A DNA stretch of 64,000 nucleotides from Marinobacterium alkalitolerans (GCF_017776525.1 NZ_JACVEW010000001.1:124001-188000), one strand, 5' to 3'. Numbered from the stretch's first letter, positions 29,665-38,271 are shown. The notes: generated by a model from the sequence alone, not told the origin. Translations and numbers: made by a program.

Positions 29665-30554
29665 GCCTGCTCCTGTTCCAGCGTGTGCAGAATCCAGTCC
29701 CGGTAGGCGGCGGCTGCATCGATCCCACAACCTTCCAGCGCACCACGGAAGCCGCCAAAGGCCGAGACTTCAAATACCACGGGGCCCTCATCGGTCAGCG
29801 CAATATCCACGGTGGTGAAGTCGAGTTCAAAACAGCCTTGCGCACGTTGGCCCAACTCGATCAATGCCGCGTCCGGCTCAAAGGCTTCGTAGCGACCGCC
29901 ACTGTGAATGGTGGTATTCCAGGCATCGCCGCTGCCCACCCGAGCGTAGGTACAGAGGTAGTTGCCGCCCACGAATACCATGCCCAGGTCTCGCCCGGAC
30001 AGGTCGAGTTTCTTCTGAATGTAGAGCATGGGATTGTCGGCTGCAAAAGCCTCAAGCCGGGCTTTCAGGTCGGCATCACGGACGTCCAGCAGCGTCATGC
30101 CGCGTGCCTTGGTGGAATAGAGCGGCTTGAGTACGGCGCTGCCAAAATCTTCCACGGCGGTTTGTGCAGCCGACAGCGATTCGGTCACGCGCGTCGGCGG
30201 CAGGGGGATACCGGCACCGGACAGGCTTTGTGTGCCACTGAGGCGGTCAATCAACTGCAGCAGACTGCGGCAGGGGCTGAATACGCGCACACCCGCCTGC
30301 TCGGCACGGCGCAGCAGTTCAATGCGGTCCAGCGTCGCCGGGGTGTAGACCTCGCTGATCTTTTTCACCACTAGGCCATCCAGCTCGGTGAGGTCGGTGC
30401 CTTGATACAGCAGGCGTCCAGTGTCCAGTTGCAGTTCCACCTGGGCCATATCGATCACCAGCCGGAAGCCGGTGCTGGTTTCAAGAGCGTCGGCCAGGGC
30501 TTCGGTAGACCATTTGCCGGGGACACCGACCACGCCAATACGCAGATTACTCAA
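29658..30554 (-). CDS. ATP-grasp family protein (GAK system, RimK-like)
   Basis: 298 residues. The N-terminal pre-grasp region is RIGVVGVPGKWSTEALADAL. The ATP-binding Lys lies in AVLKPLYSTKARGMTLL near residue 145, the hinge in YIQKKLDLSGRDLGMVFVGG near 185, and the metal-binding Glu in VVFEVSAFGGFRGAL near 270. It resembles RimK and tetrahydromethanopterin glutamate ligases, which join a carboxylate to an amine through an acyl phosphate. Its start overlaps the kinase-fusion stop by 8 bp. It may modify a protein or small molecule with an amino acid; this is inferred. Confidence 0.83.
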   Translation of the reverse strand: MSNLRIGVVGVPGKWSTEALADALETSTGFRLVIDMAQVELQLDTGRLLYQGTDLTELDGLVVKKISEVYTPATLDRIELLRRAEQAGVRVFSPCRSLLQLIDRLSGTQSLSGAGIPLPPTRVTESLSAAQTAVEDFGSAVLKPLYSTKARGMTLLDVRDADLKARLEAFAADNPMLYIQKKLDLSGRDLGMVFVGGNYLCTYARVGSGDAWNTTIHSGGRYEAFEPDAALIELGQRAQGCFELDFTTVDIALTDEGPVVFEVSAFGGFRGALEGCGIDAAAAYRDWILHTLEQEQAC

Positions 30555-32184
30555 GGAACAACTCCTTCAGGGGCAGTTTGAAACGGGTTTCCTTGCCGGG
30601 CCTGGTCGCGCTGATCTGTTCCATCAGGTAGAGCGCGCGCAGATACATGCGTCCGGCCAGAGACTTGTCGAAGATGAATCGGGTTGAGGTGATAAAGGAG
30701 CGTGCCAGACCGATCGCCAGACGCAGATCAAAGGTGTCATCCTGCTGCTGGCGGGCAAAGCGGCGACAGGCCGTGAACAGGGCACGGGCCACGGCCATAA
30801 GGCGGCGCCGGCGTTCGGGCTCCAGAATCTGTAAGCGGTAGATGGACACCATCAGTACCGAGATGTCCTGACAGTAGTCCAGATAGCGTGAGCGGTGCAG
30901 GTCGATAAAGAAAATCCGCTTTTCGGTCGGGTCGTAGATGATGTTATCCACATTGAAATCCCCGTGGATATAGACCGAAAAGGGCGGCGGGCAGCGCGCT
31001 TCCACTTCTGCCGTCTGGTTGACCAGTGACTGCAACGAGGGCAGCGTTTCGCCGCAGATCTGCCGGGCCGGGCGATCAAACTCCGGGTGCACCGACAGTA
31101 TGGCCGGCAGACGCTTGTCGAGCTGGCGCATGAATTGCGCCGGCTCCGGTGTCTTGTTGCGGGTTTCGCGCCAGATAGAGCGCAGGGTCCGCATCAGCTG
31201 ACGGCTGGCCTGCTCCAACAGCTGCTCGTCGTCGGCAAACAGCAGGGACTCAAGCGTCTGCCCCGGCAGATGTTCGATCAGCATGGAGGCCGAGCCATCC
31301 TTCTCGGAGTGCGCGAGGATGCGGGGTGCCAGGCCGGGATAGATCTCGTGCCAGCTTTCCACGCCCTGCACTTCCTCGACTACCTTGCCGGGGTCACCTT
31401 CCTTGTAGATCGCCAGATAGCGGCTGGAGCCGTTCTTGCGAATGCCGGCAATGGCGCTGCCGGAGCGGGTTTCGGCCAGCGTACTGATATCCAGTTTCTT
31501 GAGCGGTTTTTGCAGCTCGGCGGCGGCCTGTCGGATGTGCGACAGGTTGGACAGGTTTACGCTCTGCCCCAGGTTGGCGGACAGAATCGCCTCGGCCATC
31601 TGCTCCAGCGCCAGTACCATCTGGCGCAGGGAGAAACAGGCAAACAGGGACGACAGCAGCCGGGCCGGCTCCTCCGTCGAAGACTTGATGAGCAGTTCCC
31701 GTTGCAGTGTTTCGCAGGTTTTCAGCATGCGGTCGCTGCGCTGCTTCAGACGCACCGCCGCGTGGGTATCCGCCTCGAACAGGCCGGGCTCGATCAGTTC
31801 CAGCGCAGAGATGATGCGTTTCACCAGGCGACGGAACTGTTTGCGCTTGGGGGGCGTGGGCAGTTCCTTGTCGGCGTGCCGGGCAAATTCGCGCATGCAG
31901 CCGCGGGCCGCATCGGTCAGGTGTTCCAGTGCCTGGGCCAGATTATCCACCGCCCGCATGCGCACTTCCTGCTGCACCGGCTTGCGGCTGCGACTGAGCG
32001 AGCGCACGGTGCCGCGTTGTACGCGCATGCGCAGGTTACTGACATAGCCACGGCGTGATTCCAGTGTGGCCAGAGGGCCCATCGCCGGGGCGCGGAAAAA
32101 GTGCGCCAGTTGCTGGAGCTGGGTGTCGACCTCGCTCACCAGAAAATGGAGGTTTTCCTGTATGATCTGACTCAACGCACTCAT
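30547..32184 (-). CDS. PhoU-like helical domain fused to an APH-type kinase (GAK cluster)
   Basis: 545 residues, first gene of the minus-strand cluster. Residues 1-220 are all-helical and PhoU-like: RRGYVSNLRMRVQRGTVRSL and EVRMRAVDNLAQALEHLTDAA match the RRxYxxNLK and RAxxNLERIxDxA patterns of PhoU repeats. Residues about 240-545 are an aminoglycoside-phosphotransferase-fold kinase with SRYLAIYKEG (nucleotide Lys region), VYIHGDFNVDNIIYD (catalytic loop) and FFIDLHRSRYLD (metal Asp). I prefer the ATG at 32184; a GTG at 32217 is in frame but has no better ribosome-binding site. Its substrate is unknown. Confidence 0.8.
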   Translation of the reverse strand: MSALSQIIQENLHFLVSEVDTQLQQLAHFFRAPAMGPLATLESRRGYVSNLRMRVQRGTVRSLSRSRKPVQQEVRMRAVDNLAQALEHLTDAARGCMREFARHADKELPTPPKRKQFRRLVKRIISALELIEPGLFEADTHAAVRLKQRSDRMLKTCETLQRELLIKSSTEEPARLLSSLFACFSLRQMVLALEQMAEAILSANLGQSVNLSNLSHIRQAAAELQKPLKKLDISTLAETRSGSAIAGIRKNGSSRYLAIYKEGDPGKVVEEVQGVESWHEIYPGLAPRILAHSEKDGSASMLIEHLPGQTLESLLFADDEQLLEQASRQLMRTLRSIWRETRNKTPEPAQFMRQLDKRLPAILSVHPEFDRPARQICGETLPSLQSLVNQTAEVEARCPPPFSVYIHGDFNVDNIIYDPTEKRIFFIDLHRSRYLDYCQDISVLMVSIYRLQILEPERRRRLMAVARALFTACRRFARQQQDDTFDLRLAIGLARSFITSTRFIFDKSLAGRMYLRALYLMEQISATRPGKETRFKLPLKELFLE

Positions 32185-32243
32185 GGATGCCGGCTGCCAC
32201 AACAATTCGCGTGTCACTATACGTTAATGTACTCGACCCTAAC

Positions 32244-32261
32244 ATGACAGGAACATGACGT
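32244..32261 (-). promoter_or_regulatory. Candidate Pho box upstream of the GAK operon
   Basis: Read on the minus strand: ACGTCAT, 4 nt, CTGTCAT. Against two CTGTCAT half-sites 11 bp apart this is 5/7 and 7/7. A TACATT (-10-like, 4/6) begins 13 nt after the box, near the distance used at PhoB-dependent promoters, and leads into the kinase-fusion gene. It lies in the divergent region shared with the CofD-like gene, so it might affect both. Confidence 0.45.
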
Positions 32262-32298
32262 TGGCGTTAAAGCTGGTACTGGCGAGAGAGAGGATTGC

Positions 32299-33492
32299 AT
32301 GCCCCGTTTCCTGATGACGCGACCGGTTCAGATACCGGACACCCTCAAACTGACGCGCTACCAGAAACTGCCGGAGCTGGGCCCGCGGGTCCTGTTTTTC
32401 AGTGGCGGCTCGGCGCTGAACGGACTCTCCCGCACGCTGAAAGCGTACACCCACAACTCCATTCATCTGGTGTCGGCGTTTGACTCCGGTGGCAGCTCGG
32501 CAGTGTTGCGCAAGGCGTTCGACATGCCCGCCGTCGGGGACCTGCGTTCGCGTCTGATGGCGCTGGCTGATGAAACCGTACTGGGGCACCCGGAGATTGT
32601 GCGCCTGTTCAGCTACCGCCTGCCGAAAGAGGCCGACGCCGACAGCCTCAAACACCAGCTCAACCGTATGGAACAGGGCAAGGATCCGCTGGTGCGCTGT
32701 ATCCCCAACCCCATGCGCAGCCTGATCTGCCATCATCTGGGCTACTTTCAGCAGGCGATGCCGGACGGGTTTGATCTGCGCGGGGCCAGTATCGGAAATT
32801 TGATCCTTACCGGCGGGTATCTGAACAACAACCGCACCCTGGATCCGATCATTTTCCTGTTCTCCCAGCTGGTCAATGTGCGGGGCACCGTGCGCGCGAT
32901 CTCGGGGGATGAACGCCAACTGATGGCAGAGCTGGAAGATGGTTCCTGTGTGATCGGGCAGCACCTGTTGACCGGCAAGGAGGTGGCGCCTATCCGCAGT
33001 GCCATTCATCACCTGTCACTGGTGCGGTCGCAGAAAAAGCCCAAGCCGGCCGGCTCCAAACTGCGCAAATCCAACCGTAAGCTGCTCGCTTCGGCTGAAT
33101 TGATCTGTTATCCGCCCGGCAGCTTTTACAGCAGTCTGGTCGCCAACCTGTTGGTCAGCGGTGTCGGAGAGGGCGTGGCGGATAACCCCTGCCCGAAAAT
33201 CTACATTCCCAACCTGGGGCAGGACCCGGAGCAGTTCGGGATGACGCTCAGGCAACAGGTGGATGCACTGATTGCGTATCTGCAGGCGGATCTGGCAGAG
33301 CCGGTTCCGGTCTCTCGCCTGCTCAATCTGGTGCTGCTCGACAGCCGTTACCTGTCGGGTGTGGACGAGACGTTCAAGGCGCATCTGGATACACTCGGTA
33401 TCCAGCTGGTTGATATGGACCTGACGGATCCGGCGCAGCCGGAGGTGTACGACAACGAGAAGCTGGTGTCGGCGCTGCTGTCGATGACCTGA
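32299..33492 (+). CDS. CofD-like protein (GAK system)
   Basis: 397 residues. The nucleotide-binding N-terminus VLFFSGGSALNGLSRTL, then VSAFDSGGSSAVLRKAFDMP and VGDLRSRLMAL, follows the CofD/YvcK layout (GGGTG, DDGGSSG, GDLRN). FDLRGASIGNLILTGGYL in the middle is the conserved IGNL segment, and ICYPPGSFYSSLVANLLV near 270 is the later family motif. CofD itself transfers a phospholactyl-type group to Fo, and YvcK binds UDP-sugars; the GAK version has no assigned reaction. It is divergent from the seven-gene cluster across 114 bp, with GAGG before the ATG. Confidence 0.84.
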   Translation: MPRFLMTRPVQIPDTLKLTRYQKLPELGPRVLFFSGGSALNGLSRTLKAYTHNSIHLVSAFDSGGSSAVLRKAFDMPAVGDLRSRLMALADETVLGHPEIVRLFSYRLPKEADADSLKHQLNRMEQGKDPLVRCIPNPMRSLICHHLGYFQQAMPDGFDLRGASIGNLILTGGYLNNNRTLDPIIFLFSQLVNVRGTVRAISGDERQLMAELEDGSCVIGQHLLTGKEVAPIRSAIHHLSLVRSQKKPKPAGSKLRKSNRKLLASAELICYPPGSFYSSLVANLLVSGVGEGVADNPCPKIYIPNLGQDPEQFGMTLRQQVDALIAYLQADLAEPVPVSRLLNLVLLDSRYLSGVDETFKAHLDTLGIQLVDMDLTDPAQPEVYDNEKLVSALLSMT

Positions 33493-33503
33493 GTGGCGGG
33501 CAT

Positions 33504-33527
33504 AAAAAAGCCGCCCCGGAGGGCGGC
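33504..33527 (-). terminator. Rho-independent terminator after ahpF
   Basis: Stem GCCGCCC / GGGCGGC with a 4-nt loop, followed on the minus strand by TTTTTT, about 50 bp past the ahpF stop. On the plus strand it is a hairpin right after the CofD-like gene but without a T-run. Confidence 0.88.
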
Positions 33528-33576
33528 AAAGTCAGCAAGTCGCTGAAGAGAGATAAGGAACACTGAACGGATCTGA

Positions 33577-35115
33577 TCAGTTGCGGATCAGGTGATCGAA
33601 AGCACCCAGTGCCGCGGTGGCACCCGATCCCATCGAGATCACGATCTGCTTGTACGGTGTCGCGGTCACATCCCCGGCGGCGAATACACCCGGCATGGAA
33701 GTGGCACCGTGGCTGTCGATCACGATTTCGCCACGCTCGGTCAGCTCCAGGCTGTCTTTCAGCCATTCGCTGTTCGGCATCAGACCGATCTGAACGAAGA
33801 TACCGGCCACATCCAGCACGTGGGTTTCGTCGGTGCGACGGTCCTTGTATTTCAGACCGATCACCTTGTTGTCATCGCCCAGTACTTCAGTGGTCATCGC
33901 CTGCTTGATGATGGTCACGTTCGGCAGGGACTCTGCTTTTTTCACCAGTACATCATCGGCGCGCAGGGTATCGGCGAACTCCAGTACGGTCACATCTTTC
34001 ACGATACCGGCCAGGTCGATCGCCGCTTCGATGCCGGAGTTGCCACCCCCAATCACGGCAACGCTCTTGCCCTTGAACAGCGGGCCGTCACAGTGCGGGC
34101 AGTAGGCGACGCCCTTGCCACGGTACTCCTGCTCACCCGGTACGTTCATTTCACGCCAGCGGGCACCAGTGGCCAGAATGACACTGCGGCTCTTCAGCGT
34201 GGCACCGCTGGCCAGCTCTACTTCGATCAGTTCATTTTTGGTCAACTTGGCCGCCGACTGCTCGGTGATGATGTCGACTTCATACTCTTTAACGTGCTGC
34301 TCCAGGCTCGCAACCAGTTTCGGGCCTTCGGTGTAGGGCACGGAGATGAAATTCTCGATACCCAGCGTATCCATCACCTGGCCACCAAAACGTTCGGCCA
34401 CGACACCGGTGCGGATGCCCTTGCGTGCGGCGTAGATGGCAGCAGAGGCACCCGCCGGGCCGCCACCGACGACCAGTACTTCGTACGGATCGCGTTCGTT
34501 CAGTTCAGCGGCCTTTTTCTCGGCAGCACCGGTATCCAGCTTGTTCACGATCTCGGACAGGGTCATGCGGCCCTGGCCGAAGTGTTCGCCGTTCAGGTAG
34601 ACGGACGGTACGGCCATGATCTGACGCTCATCCACTTCTTCCTGGAACAGGGCACCATCGATCATGGTATGAGTGATGTTCGGGTTCAGGACCGCCATCA
34701 GGTTCAGTGCCTGCACCACATCCGGACAGTTCTGGCAGGACAGCGAGATATAGGTCTCGAAGTGGAACTCACCCGGCAGGTTGCGAATCTGCTCCTGCAG
34801 CTCGGCGTCCGCCTTGGACGGGTGACCGCCTGCCTGCAGCAGCGCCAGTACCAGCGAGGTGAACTCATGGCCCATCGGGATACCGGCAAAATTGACGCGC
34901 GGCGCTTCACCTGCGGCGCCTACGGCCATGCTCGGTGCACGGCGGTCATTGCCGGCCTTGACGCTGATCTTGTCAGACAGCTCGGCAATTTCACCGGCGA
35001 GCGTTTCCAGCTCACGTGATTTGTCGGTGTCGTTTGTGGTCAGGCTCAACTCGATCGGAGCCACGATGTTCTGCAGGTAGGTGTTCAATTGCTGCTTCAG
35101 GTTTGCATCCAACAT
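33577..35115 (-). CDS. ahpF: Alkyl hydroperoxide reductase subunit F
   Basis: 512 residues. It is a flavoprotein that passes electrons from NADH to AhpC. Two N-terminal thioredoxin-like folds (1-195) include the NTD redox pair in [10 protein letters not shown]. The C-terminal thioredoxin-reductase-like part has the FAD motif [16 protein letters not shown], the active-site pair in [11 protein letters not shown], the NAD motif [14 protein letters not shown] and the closing [15 protein letters not shown]. It is transcribed separately from ahpC: a terminator and its own promoter lie between them. Confidence 0.97.
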   Translation of the reverse strand: MLDANLKQQLNTYLQNIVAPIELSLTTNDTDKSRELETLAGEIAELSDKISVKAGNDRRAPSMAVGAAGEAPRVNFAGIPMGHEFTSLVLALLQAGGHPSKADAELQEQIRNLPGEFHFETYISLSCQNCPDVVQALNLMAVLNPNITHTMIDGALFQEEVDERQIMAVPSVYLNGEHFGQGRMTLSEIVNKLDTGAAEKKAAELNERDPYEVLVVGGGPAGASAAIYAARKGIRTGVVAERFGGQVMDTLGIENFISVPYTEGPKLVASLEQHVKEYEVDIITEQSAAKLTKNELIEVELASGATLKSRSVILATGARWREMNVPGEQEYRGKGVAYCPHCDGPLFKGKSVAVIGGGNSGIEAAIDLAGIVKDVTVLEFADTLRADDVLVKKAESLPNVTIIKQAMTTEVLGDDNKVIGLKYKDRRTDETHVLDVAGIFVQIGLMPNSEWLKDSLELTERGEIVIDSHGATSMPGVFAAGDVTATPYKQIVISMGSGATAALGAFDHLIRN

Positions 35116-35250
35116 AGCGAGTGTTCCCTCAATACCAAAAGTTCAGTCTTAGTCCTCGAATGGGCTGTCCGCCTGGTGGATCTCCTGTTGCGGCGGTGGT
35201 GCTCATTCCGAATATGTGGCTATCTTAACTACTTGATTTTCATGCGTGAA

Positions 35251-35287
35251 ATTAATCGTAGTTAATAGGTTGATAGCTTTGTTTAAT
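35251..35287 (-). promoter_or_regulatory. Weak OxyR-type site upstream of ahpF
   Basis: Four tetranucleotides at 7-nt spacing: ATTA, TTAA, ATAG, TAAT. Only one is a perfect match to the ATAG-N7-CTAT repeat, but the position relative to the promoter equals that of the better ahpC site. Confidence 0.4.
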
Positions 35288-35325
35288 CACGAAATCAGCG
35301 CATCATAAATTTGGGTCATACATAC

Positions 35326-35351
35326 AAAAACGCCACCCAAAAAGGGTGGCG
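35326..35351 (-). terminator. Rho-independent terminator after ahpC
   Basis: Stem CGCCACCC / GGGTGGCG with a 5-nt loop and, on the minus strand, a TTTTT tail, 70 bp after the ahpC stop. A second hairpin (35357-35374) lies just upstream of it in the transcript. Confidence 0.9.
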
Positions 35352-35420
35352 CATGTGCGAGCCTTGCGGCTCGCGATCCGATCTGTCACTGGCCAGTGCT
35401 CGCCAGAGACCAATACGGAT

Positions 35421-35984
35421 TTAGATCTTGCCGACCAGGTCCAGAGACGGAGCCAGAGTCGCTTCACCTTCTTTCCACTTCGCCGGGCAAACTTCACCCG
35501 GGTGAGCAGCAACGTACTGAGCGGCTTTAACCTTGCGCAGCAGGTCGTCAGCGTCACGGCCGATGCCTTCAGCAGTGATTTCAACTGCCTGGATAACGCC
35601 TTCCGGATCGATCAGGAAGGTCGCGCGGTCTGCCAGGCCCTGGCCTTCACGCATAACACCGAAGTTGTTGGTGATAGTACCGGTCTGGTCGCCGACCATG
35701 TAGTACTGGATCTTGTTGATGGTTTCAGAAGCGTCGTGCCACGCCTTGTGGGTGAAGTGAGTGTCGGTAGACACGGAGAATACTTCAACACCCAGTTTCT
35801 GCAGCTCTTCGTACTTGTCTGCAACGTCGCCCAGCTCGGTCGGGCAAACGAAAGTGAAGTCGGCCGGGTAGAAGAAGAATACAGCCCACTTGCCTTTTAC
35901 GGTTTCTTCGGTGATTTCAACGAACTCACCATTTTTGAACGCAGTCGCCTGAAACGGTTTGATCTCAGTGTTAACGATACCCAT
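35421..35984 (-). CDS. ahpC: Alkyl hydroperoxide reductase subunit C (peroxiredoxin)
   Basis: 187 residues. It is a 2-Cys peroxiredoxin reducing hydrogen peroxide, organic peroxides and peroxynitrite. The peroxidatic Cys is in [16 protein letters not shown] (near residue 47) and the resolving Cys in [12 protein letters not shown] (near 166), the AhpC1/Prx1 arrangement that is recycled by AhpF. AGGAG precedes the ATG, and an OxyR-type operator lies 80-116 bp upstream. Codon use is strongly biased to frequent codons, as expected of an abundant protein. Confidence 0.98.
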   Translation of the reverse strand: MGIVNTEIKPFQATAFKNGEFVEITEETVKGKWAVFFFYPADFTFVCPTELGDVADKYEELQKLGVEVFSVSTDTHFTHKAWHDASETINKIQYYMVGDQTGTITNNFGVMREGQGLADRATFLIDPEGVIQAVEITAEGIGRDADDLLRKVKAAQYVAAHPGEVCPAKWKEGEATLAPSLDLVGKI

Positions 35985-36063
35985 GTGATTGAATCTCCTG
36001 AAGATTTACTGGGTTGCTGTGAAAATATGTGGCTATATTAGCCCGTGAGTCGCGATTCGTGAA

Positions 36064-36100
36064 ATTGATGATGTCGATAGGGGTGATAGTTAAAGGCTAT
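36064..36100 (-). promoter_or_regulatory. OxyR binding site upstream of ahpC
   Basis: ATTG, CGAT, ATAG, CTAT with exactly 7 nt between each, spanning 37 bp. This matches ATAG-N7-CTAT-N7-ATAG-N7-CTAT at 14 of 16 key positions. Just downstream on the minus strand are TTCACG and, 17 nt on, TAATAT as -35/-10 elements. Confidence 0.7.
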
Positions 36101-36175
36101 AAATCTTTCTATCGCCCATCCATGCATCGCATCCTAGTATGCTCGGCTAATTGACAAGATGCCACCTTCGCACAC

Positions 36176-36760
36176 TCACTCAGGCCCGAACATGGCCCGG
36201 TGCAGCAGGCCGAAATGTTGAAAGGTGTAATCGGCCAAATGAGCATAGTCGGGCAACTCGGTAAAGTTGACCAGACAGGCACTCATGTGTGCGTTGCGGC
36301 CGGCTTCCAGATCATATCGATAATCGCCCACCATCAGCATGCTTTGCGCGGGCAGTGCGAAATCCCGCGCAATCTGAAGCAGAGCATCAGGATCAGGCTT
36401 GGGTTTGGACTGCTCGCGTGTGACCACACGCTCAATCGGAATGTCGTTGCGCGCCATCTTAAGTCGGGTGGACTGCTCTGAATTCCGTGTCACGATCGCC
36501 ATCGGAATCCCCTGCGCATCACATCTGTCCACGAAGGCCTTCGCACCCGGTATCCAGTCAGACTGTTCGGCGTCACGCTGCTCGTGGCGATGAATGACTG
36601 CCATGGCTGCCTGTTGTTTATGCTCAGGTAAACCCTCTAGAAACGTCAGCACATCCGCTTCGGGCGGGCAGCCGATCTCCTGCTTGATCGCCCGAAAATT
36701 CAGTGAGGACGACACCAGTGTGCCGTCCAGATCGAAAATAATGCCTTGGATGTGTTTCAC
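36176..36760 (-). CDS. HAD-superfamily hydrolase (subfamily IA)
   Basis: 194 residues. Motif I is IIFDLDGTLVSS (nucleophile Asp), motif II IVTRNSEQST, motif III Lys in KPKPDPDALLQIA and motif IV MVGDYRYDLEAGRNA. The small helical cap lies between motifs I and II. Enzymes of this type are phosphatases such as phosphoglycolate or beta-phosphoglucomutase-like proteins. The substrate is not predictable. It is monocistronic, downstream of an AT-richer interval. Confidence 0.9.
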   Translation of the reverse strand: MKHIQGIIFDLDGTLVSSSLNFRAIKQEIGCPPEADVLTFLEGLPEHKQQAAMAVIHRHEQRDAEQSDWIPGAKAFVDRCDAQGIPMAIVTRNSEQSTRLKMARNDIPIERVVTREQSKPKPDPDALLQIARDFALPAQSMLMVGDYRYDLEAGRNAHMSACLVNFTELPDYAHLADYTFQHFGLLHRAMFGPE

Positions 36761-36916
36761 GGTGAGGCCTTGAGGTCTGGTCGCTTGAGTGGCAAGAAAG
36801 ACTATTTCTCTTTCAACTCTTATGCTTACGTGGGCATTGCAAGGATTGGTTCATGTGATGGAACACCCCGATATTAACGGTCTTTGAGTATCTGTATTGG
36901 TTAGGGTCCTTGGTCA

Positions 36917-37699
36917 CTAGGTACTTGTGCCATCAAGGCTGCTATTAATGAAGATCTGTTCTCGGTGCCAGTCCATCAAGCGAGCGTCAGGGCTGAATCG
37001 TTCAGGTAATTCAATGGCTTGCCCCTCAAGGTTGTAGAAATTTGCAGTGATAGCAGGGTCCGTTCTAGTTAGTTGTGGCGAGACAACTAAGCGCCAGTTC
37101 TCATCAAAGGTAATCAACCCCTGATCAAAAGCCCGGTCGTAGAGTGCAGACAAACAGAGCCCGTTGCTTGGGTTCAACCGATTAGCGGGATCTTGGCTCC
37201 AGGGCACGATATGACTGGCAATTAATAGGCGTTCTTCGGAAAGCCCGGTCAGACAGCAACGATTAGCATAACTGGACAGTACAGCACGTCTGAAAAAGGA
37301 CTGCCCCACACGTTGTTGAATGACTTGTGGACGGGTAGTACCCGCCCGTATTTCTGTGGTGTTGAGCTCTAACGCCTCGGGCGCGGATGTTTTTGTTAAG
37401 CCTGCTTTGATTTGATCGCATTCCAGTACAAGTCCTTCCCAGTCAGAGTGGAAAGCGTCCCAAGTTTCACGGTCTAGCTTCGAAGCGTTGCTAAAGCCCT
37501 TTCGGCCCGATGCAAGAATCGCCGGATCCAAGCTGGCCAGGTTCACCAGTTTCATTGCGACCGCAGAAGGGGTTCGGCCAATCAACTGAGCCAGTTCGAT
37601 AATAGCCGGATTATTCCGGTGCAAGCGGCCATAGGGCAGCTGGCAGTAAAGGTGAAAGGCGAGTTTAACTTCGTTAGGTGTCCAATCATTCCGTGACAT
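36917..37699 (-). CDS. HNH endonuclease
   Basis: 260 residues. The N-terminus SRNDWTPNEVKLAFHLYCQLPYGRL and the IGRTPSAVAMKLVNLASLDP segment belong to a family of putative restriction-type HNH proteins. The nuclease core is CCLTGLSEERLLIASHIVPW followed by NPSNGLCLSALYDRAFDQGLI, with the ASH...N...H residues of an HNH_2 site. I start at the ATG at 37699 behind GGAG; the frame stays open to 37936 but that extension looks unlike the family. No methyltransferase is adjacent. The surrounding DNA is AT-richer than its neighbours, suggesting acquisition. Confidence 0.8.
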   Translation of the reverse strand: MSRNDWTPNEVKLAFHLYCQLPYGRLHRNNPAIIELAQLIGRTPSAVAMKLVNLASLDPAILASGRKGFSNASKLDRETWDAFHSDWEGLVLECDQIKAGLTKTSAPEALELNTTEIRAGTTRPQVIQQRVGQSFFRRAVLSSYANRCCLTGLSEERLLIASHIVPWSQDPANRLNPSNGLCLSALYDRAFDQGLITFDENWRLVVSPQLTRTDPAITANFYNLEGQAIELPERFSPDARLMDWHREQIFINSSLDGTST

Positions 37700-38271
37700 C
37701 GAGGCTCCGTTATTCATGTGAACGGCTTTTGTAATAGTCAGAAGCTTATCATGCTGTTTGAACGCCCCTTGTTTCAACTCATCCACACCCATTCCCCACC
37801 CAAACTTATTCACACCTGCATCGCAAATAAAATCTGTTGATATCTTCATTGAAGTGGGGCGCTGTTTCTGTTCCATTTTTTCGAGGGCATGAAACTTACC
37901 CCCAGAAACCTTGAACACCTCTGTGGAAAACCTCATGACAACTGTGCTTCGATCATCTCTTAACCCCTTGAAATACGGGGTTTGCAGAAATGGTCAGGGT
38001 TTATTCAATTCGTGTTCAAAAATGGATGCACGGACAAAACCTTGCGCGAAAGTCAGAGCTAAAGCTGTGCACAAGCCTGTGTCTACCTGTGTACTTTCCT
38101 GTGTGTGAAGTTATGCACTGATTAGTTTATGACCGACCCTGGCCGGTAAGAGGAGGGGGCTCTGTGGTATTTCCATTGCCAATAGCTATCATGGATAAAG
38201 AAACTATAAATTTAAATAAATAGTCAGGGTTTATTAGGATTAAGTCATCAATAGCTCAGAGGAGATGCACC
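37700..38271. other. AT-richer intergenic region upstream of the HNH gene
   Basis: 572 bp with no convincing gene. It holds a CCCC/GGGG hairpin near 37962-37979, three direct copies of CCTGTGT at 38076, 38086 and 38098, and a 13-bp exact direct repeat GTCAGGGTTTATT at 37993 and 38223. It is clearly poorer in G+C than most of the window. The promoters of the HNH gene and of the small ORF at 38272 should be here. Confidence 0.5.

Larger units (their letters stand above)
35116..35420. promoter_or_regulatory. ahpC-ahpF intergenic region
   Basis: 305 bp without a coding gene. From right to left on the minus strand it holds a GCGAGCC/GGCTCGC hairpin (35357-35374), the ahpC terminator, an OxyR-type site and then the ahpF promoter. 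From 35211 to about 35290 it aligns without gaps to the ahpC promoter region (36024-36103): AATATGTGGCTAT, GTGAAATT and ATAG occur at identical spacing. Confidence 0.7.

Noticed and set aside
37700-37936. N-terminal extension of the HNH protein to 37936.
   Set aside because: The frame is open, but a good GGAG site precedes the ATG at 37699 and the additional 79 residues show no domain.
38076-38104. Three CCTGTGT repeats as a CRISPR or iteron array.
   Set aside because: Units are only 7 bp with 3-5-bp spacing and no cas or replication gene is near; kept only as a minor repeat note.
37915-38125. DnaA-box-like 9-mers (TGTGGAAAA and TTATGCACT) as a replication origin.
   Set aside because: Each has one mismatch, they are about 200 bp apart, and no dnaA, dnaN or gidA gene is present.
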